Source: Thermomicrobiaceae bacterium (GTDB lineage Bacteria; Chloroflexota; Chloroflexia; Thermomicrobiales; Thermomicrobiaceae). Taken from it: a DNA stretch of 7,128 bases. The stretch spans positions 1 to 7,128 of the forward strand of contig SLFF01000306.1 in the NCBI GenBank assembly GCA_007124395.1. Direction: 5' to 3'. Below the pieces are notes generated by a model, which saw only the letters and a list, made by a program, of their open reading frames with translations, had not been told where the DNA came from and searched no databases. Positions 1-5,879 of the stretch are shown here, one piece after another; within the stretch, counting starts at the first letter, position 1, and every line of letters starts with the position of its first letter. A program made the position numbers and the translations under genes.

Positions 1-59
1 GTGTTGCTGGTCGCAGCGACTGCCAGAATGCAGGCTGCGATCAATATCTGCCGTGGCAT
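1..59 (-). CDS. N-terminus of a probable exported protein or lipoprotein (partial)
   Basis: Read leftward from an ATG at 57-59, the frame gives 19 codons beginning MPRQILIAACILAVAATSN and leaves the window at base 1. One basic residue (R3) is followed by an almost unbroken hydrophobic stretch (residues 5-17) rich in Ala, Ile, Leu and Val. This is the shape of a secretion signal. The LIAAC at residues 6-10 resembles a lipobox but lies too close to the N-terminus to be a convincing one. An in-frame TGA (72-74) lies just upstream, so this ATG is the first usable start. No strong Shine-Dalgarno sequence is visible; only a GCGGG-like run precedes it. It has the same orientation as the amidohydrolase upstream, separated by about 100 bases containing a hairpin. 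The mature protein is outside the window, so no function can be given. Confidence 0.45.
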   Translation of the reverse strand, partial: MPRQILIAACILAVAATSN

Positions 60-108
60 TGGACCCGCTCGTCACACGTGATGCGATCATCGTTATTGAT
101 TCATGAGA

Positions 109-134
109 ACGGGAGGGCTGAGACGCCCTCCCGT
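109..134 (-). terminator. Perfect 10-bp hairpin, candidate terminator of the amidohydrolase gene
   Basis: ACGGGAGGGC (109-118) and GCCCTCCCGT (125-134) are exact reverse complements around the 6-base loop TGAGAC. The stem begins 28 bases beyond the amidohydrolase stop codon, where an intrinsic terminator is expected. The stem is very GC-rich, but the bases after it on the minus strand (TTCTCATGAATC) are only mildly T-rich and hold no real T-run. It may be a weak or factor-assisted terminator, or a 3'-end stabilising hairpin. Confidence 0.55.
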
Positions 135-161
135 CGAGTTCACGGACACTAGCCTACCAGC

Positions 162-1511
162 TTAGCGCTGCGGGCCGACACTCGATCCATCAAACGACTC
201 TTCGTTCACGATGTTCCGCATGAACGCGAGGTACTCGTCCTTGGTCATCGGTGGCTTGTCGCGCTCCAGGATCTCCTTTGCGCCACTGGCGTCACCATAG
301 AGCAGGTCGATGGTGGTCATCGCCATCAGCTTGGCTGGCAGCAGATAGGCGTGCTCCTTGTTGGTAATGCGCCAGTCGCTCCCGTGTCCGGCTCCTGCGA
401 ACCCGCCGACGCTCGGGTGCAGGGTGGGCATGATCTGGGCGAGATCACCCATGTCGGTCGAGCCGGTCTTGTGGCCGGTCTCTTCCCACTGATCCTCACC
501 GAACATCGTCAGGAAGTTATCCTTGAAGTAGTCGACCATGCCCCGGTTGTTGACTAGTGGCATGTAGCCCGGGATCGTCTCGATCTCCACCGTGGCGCCC
601 ATCGCAACGGCGCCGGCCCGAAGTGCTCGATCGACCTTGAACGAGGCATCCTCGATCGCTTCCGCGGTCTTGCCCCGGACCATCGATTCAAACCGGACAT
701 CGTTCGGAATCACGTTCACCAGGTCACCACCGCGGGTGAGGATCGGGTGAATGCGGATGGCATCGTCATCGTAATAGGTCTCTCGCTGGGCGTTGATTGC
801 CGAGAGCGCCAGGTTGGCGGCATACAGCGAGTTGATGCCCCGCTGCGGAGCGCCACCAGCGTGGGAAGCACGTCCAACGAACTTGGCCTGCTTGCCAATG
901 AAGCCGTTGTTCGATGCGGAAACGGTGCCCATGCCGTCGATGTTGTCGTGGCTGGCCGCGTGAACCATCATCGCCATGTCGACATCATCGAACGCACCCA
1001 GGGCGACCAGTTCGCTTTTGCCACCGAGGAACTCGAGCTTGCCTGCCTTGCGCAGCTCGTTGCGATAGTCGATCTCCACGTACTCCTCGGCGGGAACCGC
1101 CATGAAGGAGACGCGCCCAGCGAGTTCCGGGAAGGCGTTGGCGTTCATCAGGCCCATCGCGGTCCCGATCATCGCCGCGATCTGCGCGTTGTGACCGCAG
1201 CAGTGCGCTGCGCCAGTATTCGGATCGGCGTGCTCATGATCGGCGACGAGGACGGAATCCAGCTCACCCAGAACCGCCACGGTCGGCCCGGCATTACCGG
1301 TGTTGACCATGGTCTTTACTCCGGTGATGGCCAGCCCGGACTCATACTCGAGCTCGAGGAAGTCAAACACTTCCTGCACGACTTTCGACGTCTTGAACTC
1401 TTTGAAGCCGAGCTCTGGCTGATGGAAAATCGTCTCACCGATCTCGATGATGCGATCTGCATGGCGATCGATCTCTTCGCAAACGCGACGTTTCAGGTCC
1501 TCTTTGGACAT
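162..1511 (-). CDS. M20 family amidohydrolase, AbgB/M20D-like
   Basis: This 449-residue zinc (or Mn) dependent amidase/carboxypeptidase is of the M20 family and probably cytoplasmic: there is no signal peptide. Members hydrolyse N-acyl amino acids, indole-acetyl conjugates, or p-aminobenzoyl-glutamate (AbgB). Visible landmarks are LGELDSV (81-87), a metal-binding CGHNAQ (105-110, Cys105 and His107), PAEEY (140-144, with the general base and a metal-binding Glu), VHAASH (183-188), GRASHAGGAP (213-222, dimerisation-domain His217), GSTDMGDL (350-357, much like AbgB), and GHGSDW (375-380, likely last metal His). The order is catalytic domain, lid/dimerisation domain (about 195-310), catalytic domain. 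Length is normal for the family. The ATG at 1511 follows GGGAGG at a 7-base gap, so the start is firm. The neighbours suggest no substrate. The CGHNAQ motif lacks the second His of the common CGHDxH. Confidence 0.93.
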   Translation of the reverse strand: MSKEDLKRRVCEEIDRHADRIIEIGETIFHQPELGFKEFKTSKVVQEVFDFLELEYESGLAITGVKTMVNTGNAGPTVAVLGELDSVLVADHEHADPNTGAAHCCGHNAQIAAMIGTAMGLMNANAFPELAGRVSFMAVPAEEYVEIDYRNELRKAGKLEFLGGKSELVALGAFDDVDMAMMVHAASHDNIDGMGTVSASNNGFIGKQAKFVGRASHAGGAPQRGINSLYAANLALSAINAQRETYYDDDAIRIHPILTRGGDLVNVIPNDVRFESMVRGKTAEAIEDASFKVDRALRAGAVAMGATVEIETIPGYMPLVNNRGMVDYFKDNFLTMFGEDQWEETGHKTGSTDMGDLAQIMPTLHPSVGGFAGAGHGSDWRITNKEHAYLLPAKLMAMTTIDLLYGDASGAKEILERDKPPMTKDEYLAFMRNIVNEESFDGSSVGPQR

Positions 1512-1518
1512 TCCTCAA

Positions 1519-1524
1519 CCTCCC
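1519..1524 (-). promoter_or_regulatory. Shine-Dalgarno sequence of the amidohydrolase gene
   Basis: On the minus strand the bases read GGGAGG, 7 bases before the ATG at 1511. This is the strongest ribosome-binding site in the window and fixes the start. Confidence 0.8.
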
Positions 1525-1580
1525 ACTTGTTGAATGATGCGTCTGGTTCCCCTGCGCTACGGCAGAAGACCGTCCGGCCC

Positions 1581-1608
1581 ATTGTAAACGGGATTCGGGA
1601 ATTGTCGC
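1581..1608 (-). promoter_or_regulatory. Candidate sigma-70-type promoter for the amidohydrolase gene
   Basis: In the 111-base gap between the phosphodiesterase-like gene and the amidohydrolase gene, the minus strand reads GCGACA (1603-1608), a 16-base spacer, then TACAAT (1581-1586). The -10 matches TATAAT at five of six positions and the -35 matches TTGACA at four of six. It would give a leader of roughly 60 bases. No terminator-like hairpin was found in the gap, so read-through from the upstream genes is also possible. Confidence 0.35.
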
Positions 1609-1622
1609 GCCCCTGCACGGGA

Positions 1623-3701
1623 TTATCGATGAACAGGCTCGGGCACTGACGCTTCGGATTCTTCTCCGGCAATGGGAGCCGGCGGCGGAGTCGGTTCATC
1701 CTTCTGGTGCTGGAGCCAGCCCTGAATCAGGTGATAGATTCCTGCCGAGTTGTGAATCGGCTTCTCGGGAGCGCTCCAGTGGGACGGATGAATGATGAAG
1801 GCGCTGGTCTGATCGCCACCCAGACCGCCGTGCGAACCGACGAGGTCTTCAAAGGCGGCAACTTCGTCCGCCTGTGGGAAGTAGGTGCTATTGATCAGCA
1901 GGTCACCGATATTGCTGAACTCGTCCAGGCGGCGCAACTGGTCTCCCGCGTCCTCGCCGAACGAAGCCAGTGGATCGACACCATCAACTTGAGACGTTTG
2001 GAGATAGTTGATCCCCTGTCGACCGATCACCACCGGACCATACAGCGATGATCGCACCAGCACGAACCCGATCCCGGGATGTCCCACCAGCGTGGAGATC
2101 AATCTCGGGAAACGCACCGTCAGTTCTTCCAGCGACAATCGCCCGGGCGTATCGGTGAAGTACACGAGGCCCAGGTTTCCCGAGGTACAGACGACGACTT
2201 CCGACGTCGGATGCTCGACGGGCGTCCGAGGTGGACCAAACTCGACGTAGCCTTCGGTGGTTCGTCGCCGGAACACGCGCCTGGCGGTCCGCCCGGCGAC
2301 GCTTTCGACCTGAATCGCCTGAGACAGCAATGCGTTGAGATGCGCCCAGCTCTCATCTTCAGCCGGCGGACCAACAACCTGTTCCTGCCCATCGAGGGCG
2401 CGATCTACCAGCGTCTCCAGATTGAATCCATAGCGCTGTGAGAATGTGGCGCCGGAACTCTGCCCATGATCGGAGAGCAGCACGAACTGATACGGTCGTG
2501 GGGCTCGTCGGGACGCCCGTTCCAGCGCGGCAAGCCCTTCGTCGAAGTGCTGCAACGTTCGGAGAGAGTCGGTGTGCAATGGGCCAGCATGATGGGCCAC
2601 CACGTCGTAGCCAAGGAACGTGCTGTAGACGATAGGTGTTCCGCTGAGCATGTCCTCGATGAGCAGGTAGAGATTCAACTCGCGGAGGAACACATTCGTG
2701 ACCGCCCGCGAGATTGGGAAGATACCGCCGCGGGTGTGCGGAAATGGAGACCGCCGCAGCCGTTCTCGCCAGCACTGACCAATCTCCCGGATCGCCTCCC
2801 AGACCATCAACACCAGCGTCCGGGAGAAACTGTACGGATTGAGGAACAGCAGATAATACCCATAGCTTCGCTGGCGCATGGCCCCCGGTTGATCGAGTAG
2901 CGAGCTCATGGTCATCGCCGAATGCGGCGCATCGCCAGAAACCAGATTCGTCAGGCTCGACCCATCATTCACCAGCAGGCCGGTTCCATCCGAAAGGCGG
3001 TCGTGAATCTCTGCCGCGGCCCACGGACGGTTTGAGATCATCCAGCGCTGATCCTTCTTCTCGTACCAGCGAAAGGCGGGGATGTTCTCATTTCGCCCGT
3101 AGAGAATCCCGGCCTGGCTCGACGATGTCTGCGATGGCAACCCGCATTCCCATGGCGTCATCTGAAATCGTTCCGACCCCAACCAGCTGGCCAGGGTAGG
3201 CATATATCCCCGTTCGAGCGCCATGTTCAGCGCCCGTTCCGAGAGGCCATCGATCTCAACGATGATCAGGCCGGGTTGATCGGTGCGCTCCTCCGGCACG
3301 GTCCGGCGAGCAAAACTGAGAATCACGTTCCGGTAGAACGACTCATCGTCATTGATCGACAACAGCCCGGTCACGAACGTATTAATCAGCGCGATGCCGA
3401 GAACGGTCCAGATCGCCGAAATCAGGTCCGCAACCTGGAGCCCGGGGAGGACAAGATCAGCCAGCAGGACGATGATCGCGTTCAAGACCAGTGAGAACAG
3501 CCCGAGGGTCAGCACCGTGAACGGCAGGGTAACGACCAGCAGGAAGGGTCGAACCAGCGCATTGAGCAACCCGATCACCGCGATGGCCCAGATTGCCCAC
3601 ACCCAGCTCGACAGTTCGAGCCCGGTCACCACTGGGGCAAGCATCCAGAGCGCCAGTGCATCAATCGCCCAGATGACGACGATTCTGCGTGCGAGGTGCA
3701 T
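1623..3701 (-). CDS. Phage-holin-IV membrane domain fused to an alkaline-phosphatase-superfamily phosphodiesterase domain
   Basis: This 692-residue protein has two parts. Residues about 1-115 form a hydrophobic module of roughly four helices (near 6-27, 32-50, 53-82, 93-115) with the LLNALVRPFLLVVTLPFTVL signature (45-64) of the mycobacterial phage holin superfamily IV (YvlD-like). Despite the name this need not be a lysis protein. From residue 143 comes a nucleotide-pyrophosphatase/alkaline-phosphatase-type domain: IIVEIDGLSE (146-155, first metal Asp151), LPSQTSSSQAG (188-198, Ser/Thr nucleophile region), YDVVAHHAGP (365-374, Asp366, His370/371), LLSDHGQ (408-414, Asp411-His412), and GSHGGLGG (622-629, His624). 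The metal-ligand set looks complete, so a catalytic phosphodiesterase or phosphatase is likely; the substrate is unknown. The tail (670-692) is Pro/Glu-rich. The ATG at 3701 lies 12 bases after the metallo-hydrolase stop with no clear Shine-Dalgarno sequence, suggesting translational coupling in one operon. A TAA at 1623-1625 ends it. Confidence 0.88.
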   Translation of the reverse strand: MHLARRIVVIWAIDALALWMLAPVVTGLELSSWVWAIWAIAVIGLLNALVRPFLLVVTLPFTVLTLGLFSLVLNAIIVLLADLVLPGLQVADLISAIWTVLGIALINTFVTGLLSINDDESFYRNVILSFARRTVPEERTDQPGLIIVEIDGLSERALNMALERGYMPTLASWLGSERFQMTPWECGLPSQTSSSQAGILYGRNENIPAFRWYEKKDQRWMISNRPWAAAEIHDRLSDGTGLLVNDGSSLTNLVSGDAPHSAMTMSSLLDQPGAMRQRSYGYYLLFLNPYSFSRTLVLMVWEAIREIGQCWRERLRRSPFPHTRGGIFPISRAVTNVFLRELNLYLLIEDMLSGTPIVYSTFLGYDVVAHHAGPLHTDSLRTLQHFDEGLAALERASRRAPRPYQFVLLSDHGQSSGATFSQRYGFNLETLVDRALDGQEQVVGPPAEDESWAHLNALLSQAIQVESVAGRTARRVFRRRTTEGYVEFGPPRTPVEHPTSEVVVCTSGNLGLVYFTDTPGRLSLEELTVRFPRLISTLVGHPGIGFVLVRSSLYGPVVIGRQGINYLQTSQVDGVDPLASFGEDAGDQLRRLDEFSNIGDLLINSTYFPQADEVAAFEDLVGSHGGLGGDQTSAFIIHPSHWSAPEKPIHNSAGIYHLIQGWLQHQKDEPTPPPAPIAGEESEASVPEPVHR

Positions 3702-3713
3702 CGTTACGGCCGA

Positions 3714-4538
3714 TCAGCTGATCTTGTGCGGAAACTCCAGTCGTTCTCCTGGCTTCACAACCCGCACTTCGACATCGGGAGCGTGAAGTCTGGCTGCTCG
3801 GACGAACTCGCGAGGAGGGCGTGTCAAGAAGTCTGGACGAGTCCACTTCAGCCCGATGGGACAGAGCGTACCCCAGTGAATCGGTATCGCAAATCGAGGT
3901 TGCAACATTGTCAGCGCCTGAGCAGCCCGGAGTGGGTCCATATGCCCATCTCCCAGAGATGGTCCCCATCCCCAGACCGGCAGCAGCGCCACATCGAGAG
4001 TTTGCACCAGGCTGGACATCTCATCGAAGAGGTCCGTATCTCCAGCAAAGTAAATCGTTGAACTCCCGTGAATCAGATAACCGACCGCTTCACCTTTCGG
4101 GCCGAACAGCGGGCGGCCACCATCGTGATCTGCCGGAGTTGCCTCGATAACCACCCGGTCGACGGGAATCTTCTCTCCCGGCCGCAGTTCGATCACATTG
4201 TTCAGCCCGGCCCGACGCAACACCGATGCCGAGCCCCGCGGGCCGATCACCCGGGTCGCCGGCGGTATCTTGCGCAACGATGGGAGGTCGAGGTGATCAA
4301 AGTGCATATGAGATATCAGCACCACATCAGGTGTCTCGAACTCCGCCCGATTCCGGAGCCTCATTGCCCGCCGAAGATGTGCCGTGCGCTGCCGGAGCAA
4401 TGGATCGGTCAAAACCATCAACCCATCGATCTCGATCATCGTCGTAGCGTGACCGAGGTAGGACACGCGTGGTTTCAGGAGTGGGGTCAAAGTCGATTCA
4501 TGCGGAAGCGTTGGAGTTGAAGGCGAAACCGGGATCAT
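3714..4538 (-). CDS. Metallo-beta-lactamase-fold hydrolase, UlaG/NAPE-PLD-like
   Basis: This 274-residue soluble MBL-fold enzyme has the full metal-binding set: HMHFDH (77-82: His77, His79, Asp81, His82), His138 in TPADHDG, Asp167 in FAGDTDLF, and His221 in IPIHWGT. The opening SYLGHATTMIEIDG (26-39) and GHMDPLRAAQAL (198-209) are typical of the branch holding L-ascorbate-6-phosphate lactonase (UlaG), the UPF0173 proteins and N-acyl-phosphatidylethanolamine phospholipase D. A phosphodiesterase or lactonase activity is therefore likely; the substrate cannot be assigned. The frame can be extended to a TTG at 4595, but the ATG at 4538 has GGAG ten bases upstream and sits closer to the conserved domain, so 4538 is chosen. 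It is the first gene of a probable operon, followed after 12 bases by the phosphodiesterase-like gene. Confidence 0.9.
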   Translation of the reverse strand: MIPVSPSTPTLPHESTLTPLLKPRVSYLGHATTMIEIDGLMVLTDPLLRQRTAHLRRAMRLRNRAEFETPDVVLISHMHFDHLDLPSLRKIPPATRVIGPRGSASVLRRAGLNNVIELRPGEKIPVDRVVIEATPADHDGGRPLFGPKGEAVGYLIHGSSTIYFAGDTDLFDEMSSLVQTLDVALLPVWGWGPSLGDGHMDPLRAAQALTMLQPRFAIPIHWGTLCPIGLKWTRPDFLTRPPREFVRAARLHAPDVEVRVVKPGERLEFPHKIS

Positions 4539-4548
4539 TGCTGGCAAG

Positions 4549-4552
4549 CTCC
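4549..4552 (-). promoter_or_regulatory. Shine-Dalgarno sequence deciding the MBL-fold gene start
   Basis: The minus strand reads GGAG ten bases before the ATG at 4538. The longer alternative beginning with TTG at 4595 has no comparable site, so this element favours the shorter 274-residue protein. Confidence 0.55.
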
Positions 4553-4560
4553 AAGAGTGA
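4552..4560. repeat. Inverted copy of the TCACTCTTG motif
   Basis: CAAGAGTGA here is the exact reverse complement of TCACTCTTG at 4606-4614, with 45 bases between them. It overlaps the ribosome-binding site of the MBL-fold gene. With the tandem pair at 4605-4628 it makes three related copies in the divergent region. It could be a regulator site or chance. Confidence 0.35.
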
Positions 4561-4604
4561 ATGCAAGTGGCACGCGAATGTTTGTTCTTCTCCAAGTGTA
4601 CTAT

Positions 4605-4628
4605 CTCACTCTTGCCCTCACTCTGCCC
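4605..4628. repeat. Imperfect tandem 12-base repeat in the divergent intergenic region
   Basis: CTCACTCTTGCC (4605-4616) is followed at once by CTCACTCTGCCC (4617-4628). The first eight bases are identical and ten of twelve match overall. The pair lies about 70 to 90 bases upstream of the MBL-fold start, a usual place for activator or repressor sites, but it may be simple slippage. Confidence 0.45.
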
Positions 4629-4659
4629 GAAAAGTCAGCCGAATCCACCATCAATTGAC

Positions 4660-4729
4660 CTGGACTGTTCCGCATCGCGAAATCCTGCTAGGATTAACTC
4701 GGCGAGATTTCGCAACGTGAACAGTCTAG
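4660..4729 (+). promoter_or_regulatory. Two-tier inverted repeat upstream of the small membrane-protein gene
   Basis: CTGGACTGTTC (4660-4670) pairs with GAACAGTCTAG (4719-4729) with one G-U wobble when read as RNA. Inside it GCGAAAT (4677-4683) pairs exactly with ATTTCGC (4707-4713). A third hairpin, AATCCT-GCT-AGGATT (4681-4695), lies in the centre and shares bases 4681-4683 with the inner stem, so the two are mutually exclusive. The element ends 25 bases before the ATG at 4755. It may be a folded leader RNA or a large operator. A TTGACC (4655-4660) abutting the left arm could be a -35 box, but its -10 partner (CGAAAT, 4678-4683) is poor. No known riboswitch consensus was recognised. Confidence 0.5.
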
Positions 4730-4754
4730 TTGGACAGGTTGGTTAGTCAGAGCC

Positions 4755-5114
4755 ATGGAGCATCAAACGGGACAATCGCCAGTTGCACCATTCCCAGGCA
4801 ACGTACTTGTAGCTGGTTGTGGATTCATCGTCACCGGGGCTGGCTGGGGACTTTTCGGCTATCTGGAAGGTGATCTCGCAGCAACGTCGAGCGCAGGAGT
4901 GTTCTTCACCATGGCGGTACTGCACATTCTGACGGGCGTTTTGATCTTTTCGAGGCAGTCACTCGCAGTTTTCGCAGGATTCGGACTTGCAATCATCGGG
5001 TTCGGAATCGCTGCGATTCAACCCCAGTTCGTTCTCATGTTCACGAATGTTGTCATCATAGCGCTTCTATTCCTTGCACGGAGCGACGTTGCTCATCGGC
5101 AGGAACCAGCCTGA
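4755..5114 (+). CDS. Small four-helix integral membrane protein, function unknown
   Basis: This 119-residue hydrophobic protein has four clear membrane segments: about 17-37, 47-65, 70-88 and 92-108. They are joined by short loops, and the protein has a polar N-terminus (MEHQTGQSPV) and a short charged C-terminal tail (ARSDVAHRQEPA). I do not recognise a family. The topology resembles small actinobacterial membrane proteins such as DUF7144, but no diagnostic motif supports that. The ATG at 4755 is the only standard start in this frame after an in-frame TAA at 4695-4697. It lacks an obvious Shine-Dalgarno sequence, so translation may be weak or depend on the structured region just upstream. 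It stands alone: it is divergent from the MBL-fold gene and 174 bases ahead of the Lrp gene. The regular helix pattern and clean stop suggest it is real. Confidence 0.72.
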   Translation: MEHQTGQSPVAPFPGNVLVAGCGFIVTGAGWGLFGYLEGDLAATSSAGVFFTMAVLHILTGVLIFSRQSLAVFAGFGLAIIGFGIAAIQPQFVLMFTNVVIIALLFLARSDVAHRQEPA

Positions 5115-5216
5115 CCCGTGCGATCTCGTTGATCGTCCCGTGGACACGGCAACGCACATCTGGTCACTTCGCTCGCCGATGAGCTATGCGATCAGGACCG
5201 GGACATCGGGTCAGCC

Positions 5217-5232
5217 GATTCGGTGACGAATC
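5217..5232. promoter_or_regulatory. Perfect palindrome upstream of the Lrp/AsnC gene, candidate operator
   Basis: GATTCG (5217-5222) and CGAATC (5227-5232) are exact reverse complements around GTGA. The site lies 56 bases before the regulator's start and ends ten bases before a candidate -10 box, so it would cover the -35 region. Lrp/AsnC proteins often bind and control their own promoters, which makes this a plausible autoregulatory site. As RNA it would form a 6-bp hairpin with a GNRA-type loop. There is no T-run, so a terminator for the preceding gene is less likely. Confidence 0.4.
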
Positions 5233-5241
5233 AGTTGAACA

Positions 5242-5247
5242 TATAGA
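5242..5247 (+). promoter_or_regulatory. Candidate -10 box for the Lrp/AsnC gene
   Basis: TATAGA sits in an AT-rich patch (ACATATAGACAT) and matches TATAAT at four of six positions. The hexamer at the proper -35 distance, TTCGGT (5219-5224), is weak and lies inside the palindrome, as expected of a promoter under protein control. The leader would be about 35 bases. Confidence 0.35.
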
Positions 5248-5275
5248 CATCCGACCAATCACTCGGCCAAGGAAT

Positions 5276-5281
5276 GGAAGG
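5276..5281 (+). promoter_or_regulatory. Shine-Dalgarno sequence deciding the Lrp/AsnC gene start
   Basis: GGAAGG ends seven bases before the ATG at 5289. The alternative in-frame ATG at 5274 has its purine run (AAGGA) directly abutting it, which is too close, so 5289 is the better start. Confidence 0.65.
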
Positions 5282-5288
5282 TGCCCCC

Positions 5289-5807
5289 ATGACCAGACCA
5301 ATTGATCAGATCGACAGGTCCATTATCGTCTGTCTTCAGGAAGATAGTCGCCGCCCAAGTGCGGAGATTGCCCGGACGCTGGGCATCGCCGAGCGGACAG
5401 TCCGCGCCCGGATCGACCGACTCGTCCAGGATGGCGTGGTTCACCTGGCAGCTATCGTCAATCCTCGAGCGATCGGCTACGAGGTCACCGCAGACGTCTT
5501 CCTCGAAGTTGAGCTTGGCAAGGTGCAGGCAGTGGCCGACGAAGTCGCTCAGGTCGAAGAAGTCTGCTACGTCGGACTGACGACCGGAGACCGTGACATC
5601 AGCCTCCAGGTCCACGCACCGAGCATCGACGCGCTGTACGATTTCGTTTCCGAACGACTCAACCGGCTCCCGGGAGTGCTGCGCAGCAAGACATTTGTTA
5701 TCCCCCGCGTCAACAAGCAGTTGCCAGATTGGCGACTTCCGCGTAATCTGCCGACACGAACTACACCTTTTCGAGCAGTTGCGGCAAGCAGTTCCGGGAA
5801 CGAATAG
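5289..5807 (+). CDS. Lrp/AsnC family transcriptional regulator
   Basis: This 172-residue DNA-binding regulator is typical of the feast/famine family. The N-terminal winged helix-turn-helix (about 4-52) shows IDQIDRSIIVCLQEDSRRP, then AEIARTLGIAERTVRARIDRL. A short linker follows, then the ligand-binding RAM/AsnC domain (about 65-140: VFLEVELGKVQAVADEVAQV, then VGLTTGDRDISLQVHA, where the GDRD turn is the usual effector-binding position). Such proteins form dimers to octamers and respond to amino acids. The tail after residue 145 is about 27 residues, somewhat long and polar. The start at 5289 is chosen over 5274 for its Shine-Dalgarno spacing. It is followed in the same direction by a class III aminotransferase gene, its likely target. 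The TAG at 5805-5807 is in the same frame as that next gene. Confidence 0.93.
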   Translation: MTRPIDQIDRSIIVCLQEDSRRPSAEIARTLGIAERTVRARIDRLVQDGVVHLAAIVNPRAIGYEVTADVFLEVELGKVQAVADEVAQVEEVCYVGLTTGDRDISLQVHAPSIDALYDFVSERLNRLPGVLRSKTFVIPRVNKQLPDWRLPRNLPTRTTPFRAVAASSSGNE

Positions 5808-5879
5808 AAGCTCGCCAGCGTCGACGGCGCTGAATCCCGGACTGGTCTGTTGGCAACGGACGAGGAAACGGATTTTGCA

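Noticed and set aside
747..1649. A 300-codon open frame on the plus strand opposite the amidohydrolase gene
   Set aside because: It is antisense to a gene with full family motifs and a strong ribosome-binding site, its translation shows no recognisable domain, and long antisense frames are common in GC-rich genes.
1623..3701. Prophage or lysis cassette suggested by the holin-IV domain
   Set aside because: The holin superfamily IV name covers many ordinary chromosomal membrane proteins. No endolysin, phage structural gene or integrase is present, and the protein is a large enzyme fusion.
4539..4595. A 19-residue N-terminal extension of the MBL-fold protein from a TTG
   Set aside because: It has no Shine-Dalgarno sequence, is not part of the conserved domain, and a GGAG-led ATG lies at 4538.
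4660..4729. Reading the inverted repeat as a LexA box, CIRCE element or T-box leader
   Set aside because: The half-sites GTTC and GAAC face the wrong way and are far too distant for a LexA box. TTAGCACTC of CIRCE is absent, and so is the TGGNACCGCG of a T-box.
5118..5157. Short hairpins after the small membrane-protein gene (CGATC/GATCG at 5121-5135, CCGTG/CACGG at 5138-5149, GTGCG/CGCAC outer pair)
   Set aside because: The stems are only 5 bp, one has a 2-base loop, the outer and first stems compete for bases, and no T-run follows, so they do not support a terminator or structured RNA.
5816..5832. CAGCG/CGCTG hairpin between the Lrp and aminotransferase genes
   Set aside because: It has a 5-bp stem with a 7-base loop and no T-run; too weak to call a terminator, so co-transcription remains likely.
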